Source: Blasia pusilla
Taxonomy: Eukaryota; Marchantiophyta; Marchantiopsida; Blasiales
DNA length: 64,000 nucleotides
Reading direction: 5' to 3'
Assembly: GCA_050084515.1 (NCBI GenBank)
Contig: CM114275.1
Coordinates: 2,914,001 to 2,978,000, forward strand
How positions within the stretch are numbered: position 1 is the first letter of the stretch; each line of letters opens with the position of its first letter. The notes beneath the pieces are model-generated. The model was not told where the DNA came from. It made no database searches and worked only from the letters and a program-made list of their open reading frames with translations. Positions 1 through 12,579 of the stretch are shown here, in pieces. Both the position numbers and the translations under genes were made by a program.

Positions 1-34
1 TTCTTCCAAGCTTGCACACGCAAGCTTGGAAGAA
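1..34. repeat. Perfect 14-bp inverted repeat
   Basis: Two perfect 14-bp arms (left arm ttcttccaagcttg) surround a 6-base spacer. The window cuts at its left edge, so the structure may extend outside. No coding context is visible; it may be the foot of a longer palindrome or a foldback transposon end. Confidence 0.7.
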
Positions 35-1579
35 CGCGGAGTAGACTTGATCATACGCTCCCATCGTTCAGGACTCCAAGCTCAGGCGACCTTCAGTATG
101 GTTATGTCCGGCACGTATTCAACCCCGTCCGCCGTTCAGCGAGGCCGATCGAAAGTGGCGATGTAACGAGAACAAGCCGTTTTCCAGCTTCTGCGAGACT
201 TCAGACCACGGTTCAGAGAGATTGGAAATACAAGTTGATTGGAATCTTCCGCTTTCTAACTCATGCTTGTCTGAAACGGTGATTGATATCCAGAAAGTTG
301 GGAACGTCAGTCTTAAATATTCCAATGAATCTGATCAATTTCCTATCCTAGGTGAACGACTTCTTGGTATCGAAATGAAGCCTTATTCTTTCGCTCATGA
401 ACGAAATTGAGGATGGAATTACTCTCCCGTGATCCGCAAAGTAACTCGCACTCGATCCCATTGCCACGACTAATGAAATCCTCACCAAAGTTTTCACGGG
501 ATGCGGAACTCATTTGCGATGGTGACTCGCAATTTCAAGCATTTGTGGTTTATATATGTCCCTGAAAAGTGTTTCTGGCGTCCAGATTCCTGATATTCCT
601 CCATCCGTCGCGTTGATCTTTGTTGGCCAACTGCAATCGTGTGAGCCGTCGAGGTGCTGTTAACCGATTTCGTGGTCAACTGAGTGCACCGTCTCTCCAG
701 GATCCCATCAGAGCCTGGCGGTGTGGTTGGAAATCCCATCATGAAGATTGAAATGCGTGAGTGACAGTAGTAGTGGTCATGGTGGCGTTCCTATTTTTCC
801 AGTGTGTAAAAAAAGCCAGAAAGACAAGAACCCGCACCTGATTATGAGAGCAATTTTCTTCCCTACTACAAACTAATTGCGATCCCGCCACCTTAGTGCG
901 AGCGGTGGTGACGGATTTAGGTTCTCTACGACCATTTGTCCCTTCCTGAATTGCTCCTGGACACTCTACGGTAGGAGTTCTTAATTCTAGGCCAGCGTCA
1001 TCCAGGCTCTAAGGGACGGAAATAAAGTAGGCGAAACTTTGACGCAGCTGATGTCAATGTGCTACTTCGTGTACTTCCCTCCCTGCTGAAATCTAGCCGT
1101 CAACCATTGCTAGATCGAGTGGAATGTAAGGACTGCATTTGACGTTTGCAGCAACCACTCACTACTGCTGTGAAGATGGATCGGTCGATGGAGGAGTTCT
1201 GGAAGTGAGATAGCAACAGCCGCTCATTCCCTGCACCGAAACCTTGTCTGCTCTCTGCTCGTAACGTGCAATGCCGCCGCCAAAAGGCCATGCCTTTCCC
1301 ATCTTTCCCTCATGAAATCTGCAAATGTATTGTCTGCGAAGTCTCAACTGCCTGTTATCCATGTGAAAAGGACCTATTTTTTTATCCTGTGCTGATTTAT
1401 CTGTAACGTACGCATAGCAAAATACCCGATGAAACTGAAGGTTTGATGATTAAGAACAACTTCAGAAGTTTAGAGGTCCAGTTTCATGTGCGACGATCGT
1501 TTGGCCATCCGGGGTGGGGATTTAGGCCTTTTTAAAACAAAACATCTTGAATATACTATTGAAATTGCCTCAGCACACA
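35..1579. other. Unassigned DNA upstream of the tRNA gene
   Basis: Only short overlapping open frames (under 85 codons) occur here, on both strands, and none shows a recognisable domain. Base composition is balanced and no transposon signature is seen. It could hold introns or untranslated exons of a host gene, but no convincing splice-bounded exon was found. Confidence 0.4.
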
Positions 1580-1651
1580 GCCTTTATAGCTCAGTGGTAG
1601 AGCGTCAGTCTTGTAAACTGAAGGTCCAGAGTTCGATCCTCTGTGGAGGCA
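1580..1651 (+). tRNA. trnT-UGU: tRNA-Thr (anticodon UGU)
   Basis: The 72-base sequence folds into a complete cloverleaf. The 7-bp acceptor stem pairs GCCTTTA with TGGAGGC (two G-U pairs) with discriminator A. The D arm contains the A-box-like tagctcagtgg, the anticodon stem pairs TCAGT with ACTGA around loop CTTGTAA, and the T arm contains the B-box gttcgatcc. The anticodon TGT reads threonine ACA codons. There is no intron and no encoded CCA, as expected for a nuclear eukaryotic gene. A CAA-rich, TATA-like upstream stretch (about 1538-1560) fits plant RNA polymerase III genes. No T-run terminator lies directly downstream. The sequence does not look like plastid trnT. Confidence 0.93.
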
Positions 1652-3029
1652 AGGCCTACGTTACGGTAACGCTCACAAGTCGTTTATGAGAAATCACTCC
1701 ACATGAATGAAGTAGCACTTGAGTTGTTATCTAATACAAATTACTTGGAATTAAGGTACGCAATCATAAGTTTGAAGGTGTGTGCACATCCCTATCCTTA
1801 CAACAACAAGTTAATACCCTAACAAAAGTTTTTTGAGATCTGGGCCAAAAATGGAATTGGAGACTAGGCCAAGTTGGAGATTTGAAGTCACAAATTCATT
1901 TGTTGGACTAGCGGAGGTCCTCGTGAGAGGGGAAATGTGTGTGGGTAGAGACCCTAAATGGAATGGATTATGAAAGGAAAGATGGCCCACAAGAGGACAA
2001 AAATTCATAAGCTTACGATATGTGGAGGCATGATGTCTCTAGACTATGGTTATGATTGTGATCATGTGGTATAGCGTCCTTATGGATTGAAGAGAACGGT
2101 TGGGGAGGGACAGAGGACGTTGGGATATTGGGCTCATGAGGTTGGGTTGGAATTCCAACTGTCAGTTTGAGGTGATCAATTCGTGCCCTTTCGTCCATCT
2201 CAGCCATTGGTTTTCATAACTGATTGAGGAGTGGCTTGGATGATTTCGACATATGGGGTTTTGATCTAATGCCCGATATCTTCTCCTTACACGAATCTTG
2301 AATCTGTGACGTCCAAATTTGAATTTTGAAATGGATGCAAGTATTAGGTTAAGTAACGTAGATGTGCTAACATGGATCTAATCTGGTCCGCTAGTCGAAC
2401 ATCGAGTCTGTCATGAAAGACAAGTATAAGTACCAATGTTTTCCCAGATCATTTTTTTGCTATCGATCTTTCTGCACCTCCGATGCACAATGCTTGCTCT
2501 GCAAGTGAGGGAAGAATGTGAGCGTCCGCTTGTTGATCTTTTGTAGGTCGACGCGGAAATAAAATCTTGAGGTTCTTTTTCCTTCTCCTTTCGAATACAA
2601 CATTGGTATTGTTGTCGATCTGGTCTACGGTGGAATTTAATAGGAGTTCATTTTGATGCCAATCACGGCAGGATAGAAAAAGCCTCTCGAGGGGTTCCAG
2701 ATACTATGACTTCCGAGCCTAAAGGAAGATCGCTTGTCAAGGTTTAGGATAGAGAACGACATCTTTGCCCGGATTTTTTCAATGTGTATTCAGCGCGCAA
2801 CACGCCGAATGCCTTGGCTTTGTATCCTAATATTTGTAAAGGAAATACAAGGAGGTTCTAACATTCATATTGCTCAAGTCATATAATTGATTTGAAAATC
2901 AAATGCGATTGGCATATGAAGCGCACATCCAACTAGTATCATGCCCATCCAAATAGCTCCTTAGAGGTCTAGCAAAGTTCATTTCAGACTCTATTTCCGA
3001 GTAGTAAGGTGTAGTTTCTAGCACTGGAG
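1652..3029. other. Unassigned DNA between tRNA and satellite array
   Basis: No open frame longer than about 65 codons and no recognisable domain, LTR or tandem repeat was seen. It leads into the ~150-bp repeat array. Confidence 0.4.
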
Positions 3030-6000
3030 GGAAGAGTTCCAGCGATTTGATTTAGAAACTTTAGTTTCTCATGCCATTGTTTAGGGCTCCTTTATCATTT
3101 TTGGAACCACAATAGAAGTTTCGATTGATCCTCCTTCTCATTTCAAGAACTAGATCTCTACTTCCAATGGTAAGGAAGCCGGGAAGGACACCCGCATCTA
3201 TTTTTGGAACTACAGTTCTCAATGCCCCCGTTCGGGCTTAGGGTTAGTGTCAGGAACCGGAACCTGAGTTTCGATTGATCCTCCTTCTCATTTTGAGAAC
3301 TGGATCTCTAGTTCCGATAGCGAGGAATTTGATAAGGAGGCCAGCGATCTCATTTAGGAACTACAGTTCGAGAAGTAGCCGTTGTTGGATTCTCAACATC
3401 CACTTCTCTGAGCACCATTAATCTGATCGGCCCCCTTGTATGAGGAGAAGCCTACATTGATGGTTTTGACTTAGACGTCGAACGAGTCATAGTAATATGA
3501 CATAGGTGGTTTTAGGAGTACTGTTACTAGGATTATCTTACCCTATATTGCATCAGGGTGCAGGGCACCGTGATGCAATATACAATTAGATAATCCTAGT
3601 AACACTACTCCTAAATTTCTCTATTAATAGAAACAAAGAAAAATAGGTTAAAACCCTAGTTTCCCGAGAAGTGAAATATTCGGGAGCCATAGCGGTAGCG
3701 TATTTGCGTATGTCAATTTATCTCCATGTTCAGGTTCCATTGAAGCTCTTCTGTGAGCGCACAGATGGACTAGGCCGCTTTGTATCTCTAAGTTTTGTAA
3801 AGATTTCACTGATTTTGTCTCTTTCTGTTTTCTCAAAGTCGTCCGGGCTTAGTTGTCGTATCTCGAACCGGAACCTGAGTTCCAATTCATTCTCCTTCTC
3901 ATTTTGAGAACTGAAACTTGAATTTTGATGGTGAGGTAGTAAAGAAAGAGGCCGGTGATGCGATCTGGGAACTACAATTTTGAAAGCCCTGGTTTAGGTA
4001 GGGACTCCCGTCTTTGCAACCAGAACCTAAGTTCCAATTGATCCTCCTTCTCACTTTGATGGTGAGGTAGTAAGGAAAGAGGCCGGCGATTTGATTTAGG
4101 AAGTACAGTTCCGGCAGCCCTGGTTTAGGAAAGGACTTTGGTCTCTATAAGCGGAACCTGAGTTCCGATTGATCCTCCTTCTTATTTCGAGAACTGAGAC
4201 AAGAGTTTGGATGGTGAGGTAAGAAGGAAAGAGGCCGCCGATTTGATTTGGGAACTTCTGTCCCGAAAGCCCTGCTTTAGGTAGGGACTCCCATCTCTGG
4301 AACCGAAATGTGAGTTCCGATTGCTCTTCCTTCTAATTTTGAGAACTGGATATAGAGTTCCGATTGTGAGGACGTCAGGAAGGAGAACATCAAACTCATT
4401 TGGGAACTTCAGAGATGGACTCTTGTCAATGGAAGCGAAACCTAATTTTCGATTCATCCTCCTTCTCATTTCAAGAAATGGATCTCTAGTTCCGATGGTG
4501 TGGAAGTTGGGAAGGAGGCCGGAAATATCAACTTGGAAAGTACAGCTCCAAACGCCCCCGTTTGAGATCAATTGTCTTGTTAGGAACCGGAACATGAGTT
4601 CCGATTGATCCTGCTTCTTATTTTGAGAATCGGATCTCTAGTGTCGATAGCGAGGAATCCAATAAGGAGGCCCGTGATCTTATTTGAGAACTATATTTCC
4701 AAAAACAGCCCTTCGGGCTCAGTTGTCGAGGCTGGAACTGGAACCTGAGTTTTGACTCATCCTCCTTTTTGTTTTGAGAAGTAGATCTAGAGTTCCGATG
4801 GTGAGGTAGCAAGGGAAGAGGCGGGAAATTTCATTTGGGAACTAAAGATCCAAAAGCAGTGGTTCGAACTTAGTTGTCCTCTCTAGAACCGGAACCTGAG
4901 TTCCGATTGATCCTCCTTCTCATTTCGAGAACTGGAACTAGAGTTTCGATGGTGAGGTAGTAAGGAAAGCGGATGGCAATTTGATTTGGGAAAAATCCCT
5001 TGTTTAGGTTGGTGCTCTCGTCTCTAGAATCAAAACGTGAGTCCCAATTGATCATCCTTCTGATTTCGAGAATTGAATGATTCTAGAGTTCCGATGGTGA
5101 GGTAGGAAGGAAAGAGGCCGGAGATTTGATTTGGGAACTATAGTTCCAAAAGACCTCGTTCACTGATGGACTCTCGTCTATGGAACCAAAACCTGAGTTC
5201 TCATTGTTCCTCCATCTAGTTTTGAGAACTCAATGTAGAGTTTCGATGGTGAGGAAGCCGAGAAGGAGGACGGCGAACCAATTGGAAACTAGAGTCCCAC
5301 AAGCACCCATTCGGGCTCAATTGTCGTTAGAAGAACCAAAACTTGAGTTCTAATTCATCCTCGTTCTCATTTCGAGAACAGGATCTCTACTTCCGATAGT
5401 GAGGAATCTGATAAGGAGGGCCCCCATCTCATTTTAGGAGTGGATCTCTAGTTCCGAAAGCAACTGTTCAGGCTTGGTTGTCGAGTTTGGAACCGGAACC
5501 TGAGTTGCGATTCATCATCCTTCTCGTTCCAAGAAGTAAAACTAGAGTTCCGATGGTGAGGTAGCAAGGAAAGAGGCCATCAATTTGATTTGGGAATTAC
5601 AGTTCCGAAAGCCCTTGTTTAGGTAGGGACTCCCGTCTCTGGAACCGGAACCTATGTTCCAATTGATCCTCCTTCTCATTTCAAGAACTAGAACTAGAGT
5701 TCCAATGGTGACCAAAAGTGGAACACAGGTTCCGGTTTTGGACTCCTGTCTTTGGAACCGCAACATGTGTTCCGATTGATCCTCCTTCTCATTTCGACAA
5801 TCGGAAGTAGAGAGCCAATGGTGACGTAGTAAGGAAAGTGGCCGATGATTTGATTTGGGAACTACAATTACAAAAGCCCTCATTTAGGTAGGGACTCCCG
5901 TATATGGAACCCGAACCTGTGTTCCGATTGATCCTACATCTCATTTCGAGAAGTGGATCTCTAGTGCCGATAGTGAGGAATCTGACAAGGAGGCCGGCGA

Positions 6001-6600
6001 TTTAATTTTGGACATTCAGTTCCAAAAGGCCTCATTTAGGTGGGGACTCCCTTCTTTGGAACCGGAACCTGAGTTCTGATTGATCCTCCTTCTCATTTCG
6101 AGACTGGATCTAGGGTTCCAATGGTGAGGAAGTCGGGAAGAAGGACGACGATCTTATTAGGGAACTACACTTTCGAAAGCACCCGTTCGGGCTCAGTTCG
6201 ATTCATCCTCCTTCTCTAGTTCTGATGGTGTGGAAGCCAAGGAGGAGGCCCACAATCTCATTTAGGAACTATAGCCCCGAACGCCCCCATTTGGGCTCAG
6301 TTGTCGTGTCAGGTACCAGAATGTGAGTTCCGATTGATCCTCCTTCTCATTTCGAGAACTCGATCTCTAGTTTCGATAGTGAAGAATTTGATAAGGAGGC
6401 CCGCGATCTCATTTGGGAACTACAGTTCCAAAAGCAGCCATTCGGGCTCAATTGTCATGTTTGGAACCGAAACCTGAGTCTCGATTGATCCTCCTTCTCT
6501 TTTCGAGAAGTGGATCTATAGTTCCCATTGTGAGGTAGCAAGCATAGACGCTAGCGATTGGATTCGGGAACCCTAGTTCTAAAAGCACGGGTTAAGTATC
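3030..6600. repeat. Degenerate tandem array, ~150-bp unit
   Basis: A core phrase related to gattgatcctccttctcat recurs about 21 times (near 3124, 3274, 3887, 4038, 4166, 4321, 4453, 4602, 4755, 4906, 5046, 5198, 5352, 5508, 5661, 5778, 5927, 6079, 6190, 6337 and 6486), mostly 145-155 bases apart with some units shortened to ~115. Each unit also carries ggaaccggaacctgagttcc-like blocks, a tctagttccgatggtgagg block and a cgggctcagttgtc-like block. Copies differ at many positions, so the array is old. It is interrupted at about 3440-3840 by unrelated DNA that contains a long hairpin. Open frames across it are chance products of the repeat. It behaves like a minisatellite or satellite remnant. 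Confidence 0.85.
3511..3615. repeat. Long hairpin (~51-bp arms) inside the array
   Basis: The left arm (3511-3561) pairs with the right arm (3565-3615) at about 45 of 51 positions, with only a 3-base loop. Four of the mismatches cluster in one internal bulge. It lies in the segment that interrupts the tandem array. A foldback transposon (MITE-like) insertion or a microRNA-type precursor are both possible. No target duplication was established. Confidence 0.75.
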
Positions 6601-6885
6601 CGTTCATTTATGGATTCAAAGCTATCAAATTGAGCATAGATCCATACTTCCGATGCAATTGAATGTATGGTTTTTATTGTCGGGTGGGAGATGTCATGCA
6701 GAGCTGGATTCTTTAGTGCCCTTCGTGAAGGTATTTCAATTTTTTATCATTTCTAGAAGTGTTGTGCATGTTAGTGTTTACGTTTTAGGGTTTGCAACTA
6801 CACTTCCGATTCACACCCTACATCTAGAGTTACGAAAATGGTTTAGGGAATTGGATTCAGTTATTGTTTGTTTAACTAGATCTAT

Positions 6886-6959
6886 AGTTCCAATTCTTAG
6901 GTACTCCCGACCGACCAAAGCCAGCTTTGGTCAGTTGGGAGTTCCTAAGAATCAGAACT
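6886..6959. repeat. Hairpin with 36-bp arms at the array edge
   Basis: The arms 6886-6921 and 6924-6959 match at about 31 of 36 positions in inverted orientation with a 2-base loop. The arm starts with an agttcc block like those in the neighbouring array, so it may have arisen by inversion of array-related DNA, or it may be a small-RNA-type foldback. Confidence 0.7.
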
Positions 6960-9396
6960 GAGCAGGAACTTCAATTGATTTAAGTGTGGTTGTCATAGTG
7001 CAATGGCGGCGTTGAGGCCTGCAACCGCCTTATTGCGTTTTAGTTCTGAATGCGTTTGGCAGCTAGCTAGCCCTTCCTTTCAAGGAGTTAGGTCACTGGT
7101 CTATATATCTACTGCGTTCGTAGTGTAAACGTTTCTCTTTTAGTCCCATCTTACTTAAGTAGATAATGGTGGAGGTACAAGGAGAAGGAGGAACGTCAAA
7201 GGCCGCAATACTTGGTCTCTGACGCTTGGGTTTCTTCTTGACAGTGTATTTACTCTCATTAAAGGGATTGGCTCATGCTTTTTGGATAACGCACATAATG
7301 GTTAGTATGTTAAGATCTACACCTAGGAACCACACAGATTATGATCTGCCATGTTCATTCAAGTATGGACTTGAGATCCTATTGCAAGCCATCGGAAGCC
7401 TAACTTGCTAATGGTGTGAACGTAGTACTCCTTCAAATGTTGGAACGGTCTATTTAGACACAGCTACGTTTCTAACGTAGTAGCCTTTCTAAGGTGGTAA
7501 GGATCCAAACGTAGTACCCTCTCGGACGTGGTAGTGCTCCAGCCTTGTAGCCCTTCAAGTTTGCAAACGCTTCACATATAGTAGCCCTTCAGGTTTGGAA
7601 ACCCTTTAGACTTGGTACCCCTTGACAAGGTATCATGGCTTCTGAGGTCGTGCCGATTCAAATATAGTACCCCTTTGGCGTTATGTTAAGTTGTTTGTAC
7701 TACGGACAAAGAACCAATCATGAAGAATTGCTACCGTTCACTACTTCGTGTTTTGGTTGGTAGAGGTTTGGAGGGAGTAATTCTCCAACTGCCCTACAAA
7801 TGTACTCTATTGTAGCCACGTGAGCCAATATAGGTTTGGCGGGCAAATGTACGCTAGAACAATACCTAATATGGAAGTTTGATTCAACCGCGGGGGTAGA
7901 TTGGAACGTATATTAGAGTAAAGAATCTTGTAACACAATCAGGCTGCTGTCAAATTTCCTCCTCTTTTGGACAATAAGTTTCTGACCAAGGTGGACATCA
8001 TCCTTGTTGAGTTCAATTGGGTGTTAGGGACGTCATCGTTGTAAGTTTTTGTATAAATTCCTAGATTCGCGATAAAAACGGAAGGATGACAGCTAATACA
8101 TTTTTGAATCAGGAGTTCGTATTGAATCTAGTGGTGTCAATGGACCCCCTGGTTTCAAAATCTTTAGCTCATTGAATTCTACCGTAGACCAGAGCAAAAA
8201 GTGCCCAAGGGACCGAGTTCTGAAATTCCTAAGATTGTGCAGATCTCCACTTTCCAATTCACCAAGGTTAGTTTACGTCTACATATGTTCGCACTAAATG
8301 GATTTATGATGGGTACTATATTGCTCGATTCTTGCCTATCGTGCGTTAAGAAATGGGTTTTCTCTCCTATTTTTAACGCATTGCTTACGAATTCTCGTGT
8401 TGCAGTAAAGTTTTTTGGTCTACAATCATGGTTAAGAAGCAAATTCTTACCCGCACAAAGGTTCTAGGCGCTTTGATCTGCGATCGAAGAGTTCCTTTCA
8501 ATTTGAATTCCGTAAAGCCGATTGTTCGGGCTTATGGGATGAACTTTAGAATATCGGCTGCGCAAGGGGTATCCAAAATTAGACTGAAAGTCAAACTTGC
8601 AAGGAAGAAGAGCGCAATTTTGGGTGGAATGCGCTTGATTGGATGTAGCATTGTTGCTAGTAATACATTCTTGGTGTTGCATCTTTTAGACGCGGATAAT
8701 GAAGAGAACTATCATGTGGATGTATATGTATATGGTGTGAATCATGAACCTATATGGTCTACATCTAAAATTTTGGTATTTGCTCTTATATATGCACTAA
8801 TATACTCTAGGCTTTTGAGAGGAAATGGGTTCAAACCTAGTGTCCACTTTTGAATCCTATCCAAATAAGTCCATCTAACATTTTCGTAGGCATTCTCGAC
8901 AACAAGTTTGTATGTCACATAGTTCAAATTTTTCACAATCATTCCTGTCGCATAGATATTTGTCACTATGCTAAAAGAAATATTCTTGGGCCTTTCTGTC
9001 AACTCCGGTGCTATATGCCCAATATTTTTTTTTGTTCATGGGGCCACCATCTCTAAGACGAGACTAAGCACTCATCATCCCCTAAGGCATCGCCCCAATC
9101 TCAGACCTCGATGTATGGCTCGGAGTTAGATCCAAAATAGAAGAAGATGTTCCTAACATGAAGATCGGTATAAGAAACGCCACGCTTGTGGATAGTTGCC
9201 ATGGTAACAAATAGGGAAACCACAAGCTAAATAACATTTGATGCCAATGCGTGACATATGATCTTCTCCAACTCTTCTAAACTCGACCCTCCGTGCTTCA
9301 AGGTATGGCATGCTCATAACTAATTTTCAAGATGCCAACACTTCCAATATGGATAGATGGCATGTGATGGATCCTCAACCAACCTTCCCACCATAG
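6960..9396. other. Unassigned DNA with short degenerate repeats and one 141-codon ORF
   Basis: From 7412 to 7680 a phrase like gtagtaccc or gtagcccttcaggtttgg recurs about eight times at irregular 20-65 base spacing. At 8428-8853 (plus) there is an open frame of 141 codons, rich in Lys and Arg near its start and hydrophobic near its end. I do not recognise it, and similar-sized shadow frames overlap it on the other strand, so it may be chance. No LTR or transposase signature was found. Confidence 0.35.
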
Positions 9397-10207
9397 GAAC
9401 TATAATGTACAACTCAAGGAAAAGGTACTCTTTTAATCTCAAAGTATTAAGTTCGTTCCCGAGAGATCACTATTTCCTGAGTAAAGAGAGGTTTTATAAG
9501 ATTTATAAGGAATTTCTTCTTCTTCACTAAGCATTTCACTAACTTCAATAACCACGTCTTCACTGGTATAAAAGATTAAATGGTTTTCTTCCCTCCAAGT
9601 ACCAAAGTTCCAACAAAGACCTCAAAGAGACCTCAAGAAGGTGGCGGCTCACCCTACTTTCAGAACTGAATCTGTCACGGCAGGTTACTCACTATCTAAT
9701 AGCTTTCCTATGCTCTTCCTGATTATCCTCTGGAATCCTGAAATCAAAGACTCTATACTCCTCCTCATGGCAGCCCAATAAGATTGACAATTTCTTCCAC
9801 ACATCAGCAAGAATGAATAACGACACTTCTATTGCATCAAAGAATGGAGGAAACTAGGAAGTAGTACAAGCTTTAGAGTGCACTAGACCCTTCGGCTTGG
9901 ATTATCCCTCAATAATTTCTTCACGCAATCAACTAGAGTAATGGGAACTCAAGACACAAGGGAATGACCTCGTACTCTTTTGCTCTATTCTTTAAATAGT
10001 CTTTTACAATTTGTGGCTCTTTCTATTCTCCTCTAGATTTCTAACTGTTAGTCCCGCGGTTCAGATCTTCCAACCCTTCACTTCCCTTAAGTCGGTTGGT
10101 GTCTCTTCCTCTTCCAAAGGAACCATGGCGCCCCTCCATTTCTTCCTTTTGAAACTGCCGTGACGGTTTATTATTTACAATCTTTGCTCGGCACGAAGAA
10201 CTCCTAT
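9397..10207. repeat. Dispersed repeat R, copy 1
   Basis: This stretch matches 30325-31178 almost from end to end in the same orientation. Shared landmarks include aactcaaggaaaa at the start, the block around gagatcactatttc, and the block ending in tacgaagaact-like sequence. The second copy lies between the leader and the coding region of gypsy element B. Copy 1 is therefore either a fragment of a B-related element or an independent repeat family. No terminal TG..CA pair or coding domain was recognised. Confidence 0.75.
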
Positions 10208-12579
10208 CCTATCTTTGTAAAGACTATACTTCTTTTGCTGCTGCCGCAAAAAAGTCTTCCTCACAACCCTTCTTTCCTTCCTATTCCTACTTTTCATGCA
10301 TCTTTTCTGCTTTGTGAAGATTCTCATTGATTCCTTCTTCTTCTTTCACCTGCTTCTTGGATTTAGGGTCAAATATAGGCGGCCATAGTAGCCACATGTC
10401 GTGGTAGTTGGGTGAGTACATATGCAATTAGAGTGATTATATGGTTATGGGTAGTGGACAAGGCAACCACGTAATCTCTAAGCTCAAAGGAGGCGGTGGT
10501 TTGCGAGATTTTCTTTGAGATTCTGTGACTTGGAACGTTTGAGCATGATCAAGAGTGGCGGATAGATTTTCTAGAAGTGATAATTTTTGGTTTTGGATTG
10601 TGATATATGACAGTAGTTGTTGGTTGAAAGTTTTGACAAAGTTCCGACTTACTAGTACCTTCTTGACCGCAATCGAGATGGTTGATCCATACCGAGGATC
10701 TATGACGGAGTGTGAGTGATGGAAACACATGCATTGGTACCAAAGGGTAGTTCACATCTGCTGATGGGAGGTTTTTCATGTTGTTGTGTCGCAAAGGTTG
10801 TTGCATGACGTGGAGCAGTTAATGTTGATCGTACAAAAGAGTGATGGCATGCGTGTTTAGGTTACCCATTTAAGTCCCTTTTTCCGCACTTGTCTCATGT
10901 CATGGATTGTGTCGGGTATTGGGTAGAGCTTGTGTTAGAAATGGTGTTGAATGTAGACTATTGCGTGTGTAGAATGTTTCTGAAAATAGGTTGGGTTCCC
11001 GAGTAAGGGTCACGTGCATAACCCGAGAGAGTGTCAACAACTAAGGCGAGCTAGTTTGGGAGGCTTAGAGTCTACATGAGGCCAGGTGTGCCATCACGGT
11101 ATAAGTATTACTGTAGGTGAGCTAGAAAGGAGTGTGAGACTCTTTTGAGTTTGAATGCTTGATCGCGTGTGAGGGAAGGTTTTCATCATGGCATTCTTCC
11201 AAGGTTTGGAAGAACGGGATAGTTTTAGTAGTGGCATTATGTGGAGTGGAGTAGATCTAGGTACCAAGGAGTTTTGAGTGAGGAACCATCCCATCCATGG
11301 TTGGATAATCATTAATAAACAATAGGTCTAGTGACAAGATTACATATAGATAGAGATATTGTTACGTGAGGAGACATGGAAAACATGAGCTTCATGGTCA
11401 TTTGTCATTTCTCGAGTGTCCATCAACTTATATGATTTTATCCAAGGTTTTGACACATGGTGTGATTTCCAAGCCCCTACACGATTTAACCCTTTCATGG
11501 CATGGAAGGGTTGTTCTAGTACTTGGAAGGACCTCCAATGGATGATTATCGCAAGTTCGCTCTTTACACGATGTAGAGATTGATGCCTGGAGGGCCGGTG
11601 TATTGGGCTTCAAGATACGTGTCCAGTAGGGCTCATGAGGCATATGATGGGGTAGTGAGGGAAGTTAGATCCACACTGTCAATCCACAGATGAGATGTAG
11701 ATGATAGGAGTGATGATGATGAGGTGGTAGAGGGCCACCTAGTTTTAGTCCTACAGTGGAGTTCTTCCGACAATTGGGAAGGAGCTACCAAGGCATATGG
11801 ACGAACAAGTTGAAGAGTCTACAAGATTTTTAGTAGAGATCAAGTAAGAGCTAGAGTTTGAGAGAGGTATTCACGCACTGCAAAGACTTATCATTGCCCA
11901 CACATGGAGTGACTAAGGCTTAGTGAGTGTAGTATGGTACGAGGTTTCGCACCAAGAGGTGTGGAGGAGAGTCCAAGATATGATGTTGATTCATATGGCG
12001 AAACCCACTTTAATGGGCATCTTGTATTTGATCCCCTCAATGTTAGGCTGACATACAAGACACGGATCTCTCTAAGCCGATTGAACTCACCGTTGCATAT
12101 AATATTGAATATGCATTGCACATGAAACCGAATTGAACACATTCAAGTGAGTTTCTTGTGCAACCATATTCGAGTTATGTTGAGCAAGAGGAAAATTTGC
12201 GAGTCTCATTCCATTTTTTTAAGCCTATAAAACACTCATTATCTATTCTCATCATCCTACTACAAAGAATATAGTATTCTCCAATCAGCTTGTGGCATGG
12301 TGCAGGCGTGAAAGTGATCCCGTGGATGGCCCAATCTTTGCCATCGTAAATTCATACCCTGTGAGCATCAACCCAAGCATTTCCATCTACTCTCTTCCCT
12401 TCTATTCTTAATAATACCCATATGATAGATCCTCCTTTTGAAGTGGTCCTTGCTTATACCTATTTTGGGAAGCAACTCTCTTTCTTAAACCTTAAAGTCT
12501 AACCTACTAAATATTCGATATGATCTCCTTCATGGATTTCCTCAACCTTCATCTTGCCTACTCTAGATTTTCTCATTTT
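10208..12579. other. Unassigned intergenic DNA
   Basis: Short open frames under 100 codons occur on both strands without recognisable domains. A TATA-like cctataaaac lies near 12224. Nothing else could be supported. Confidence 0.35.

Noticed and set aside
1-34. Start of a rho-independent-type terminator
   Set aside because: The stem-loop has no T-run and the context is nuclear plant DNA.
1580-1651. Plastid-derived tRNA insertion
   Set aside because: The sequence differs strongly from plastid trnT-UGU in acceptor and anticodon stems and fits a nuclear gene.
4182-5883. Frames of 95-137 codons across the satellite array
   Set aside because: They are opened by the repeat unit on both strands and change with unit divergence; no coding bias.
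3030-6600. CRISPR array
   Set aside because: Units are ~150 bp, degenerate throughout and lack short identical repeats with unique spacers; the genome is eukaryotic.
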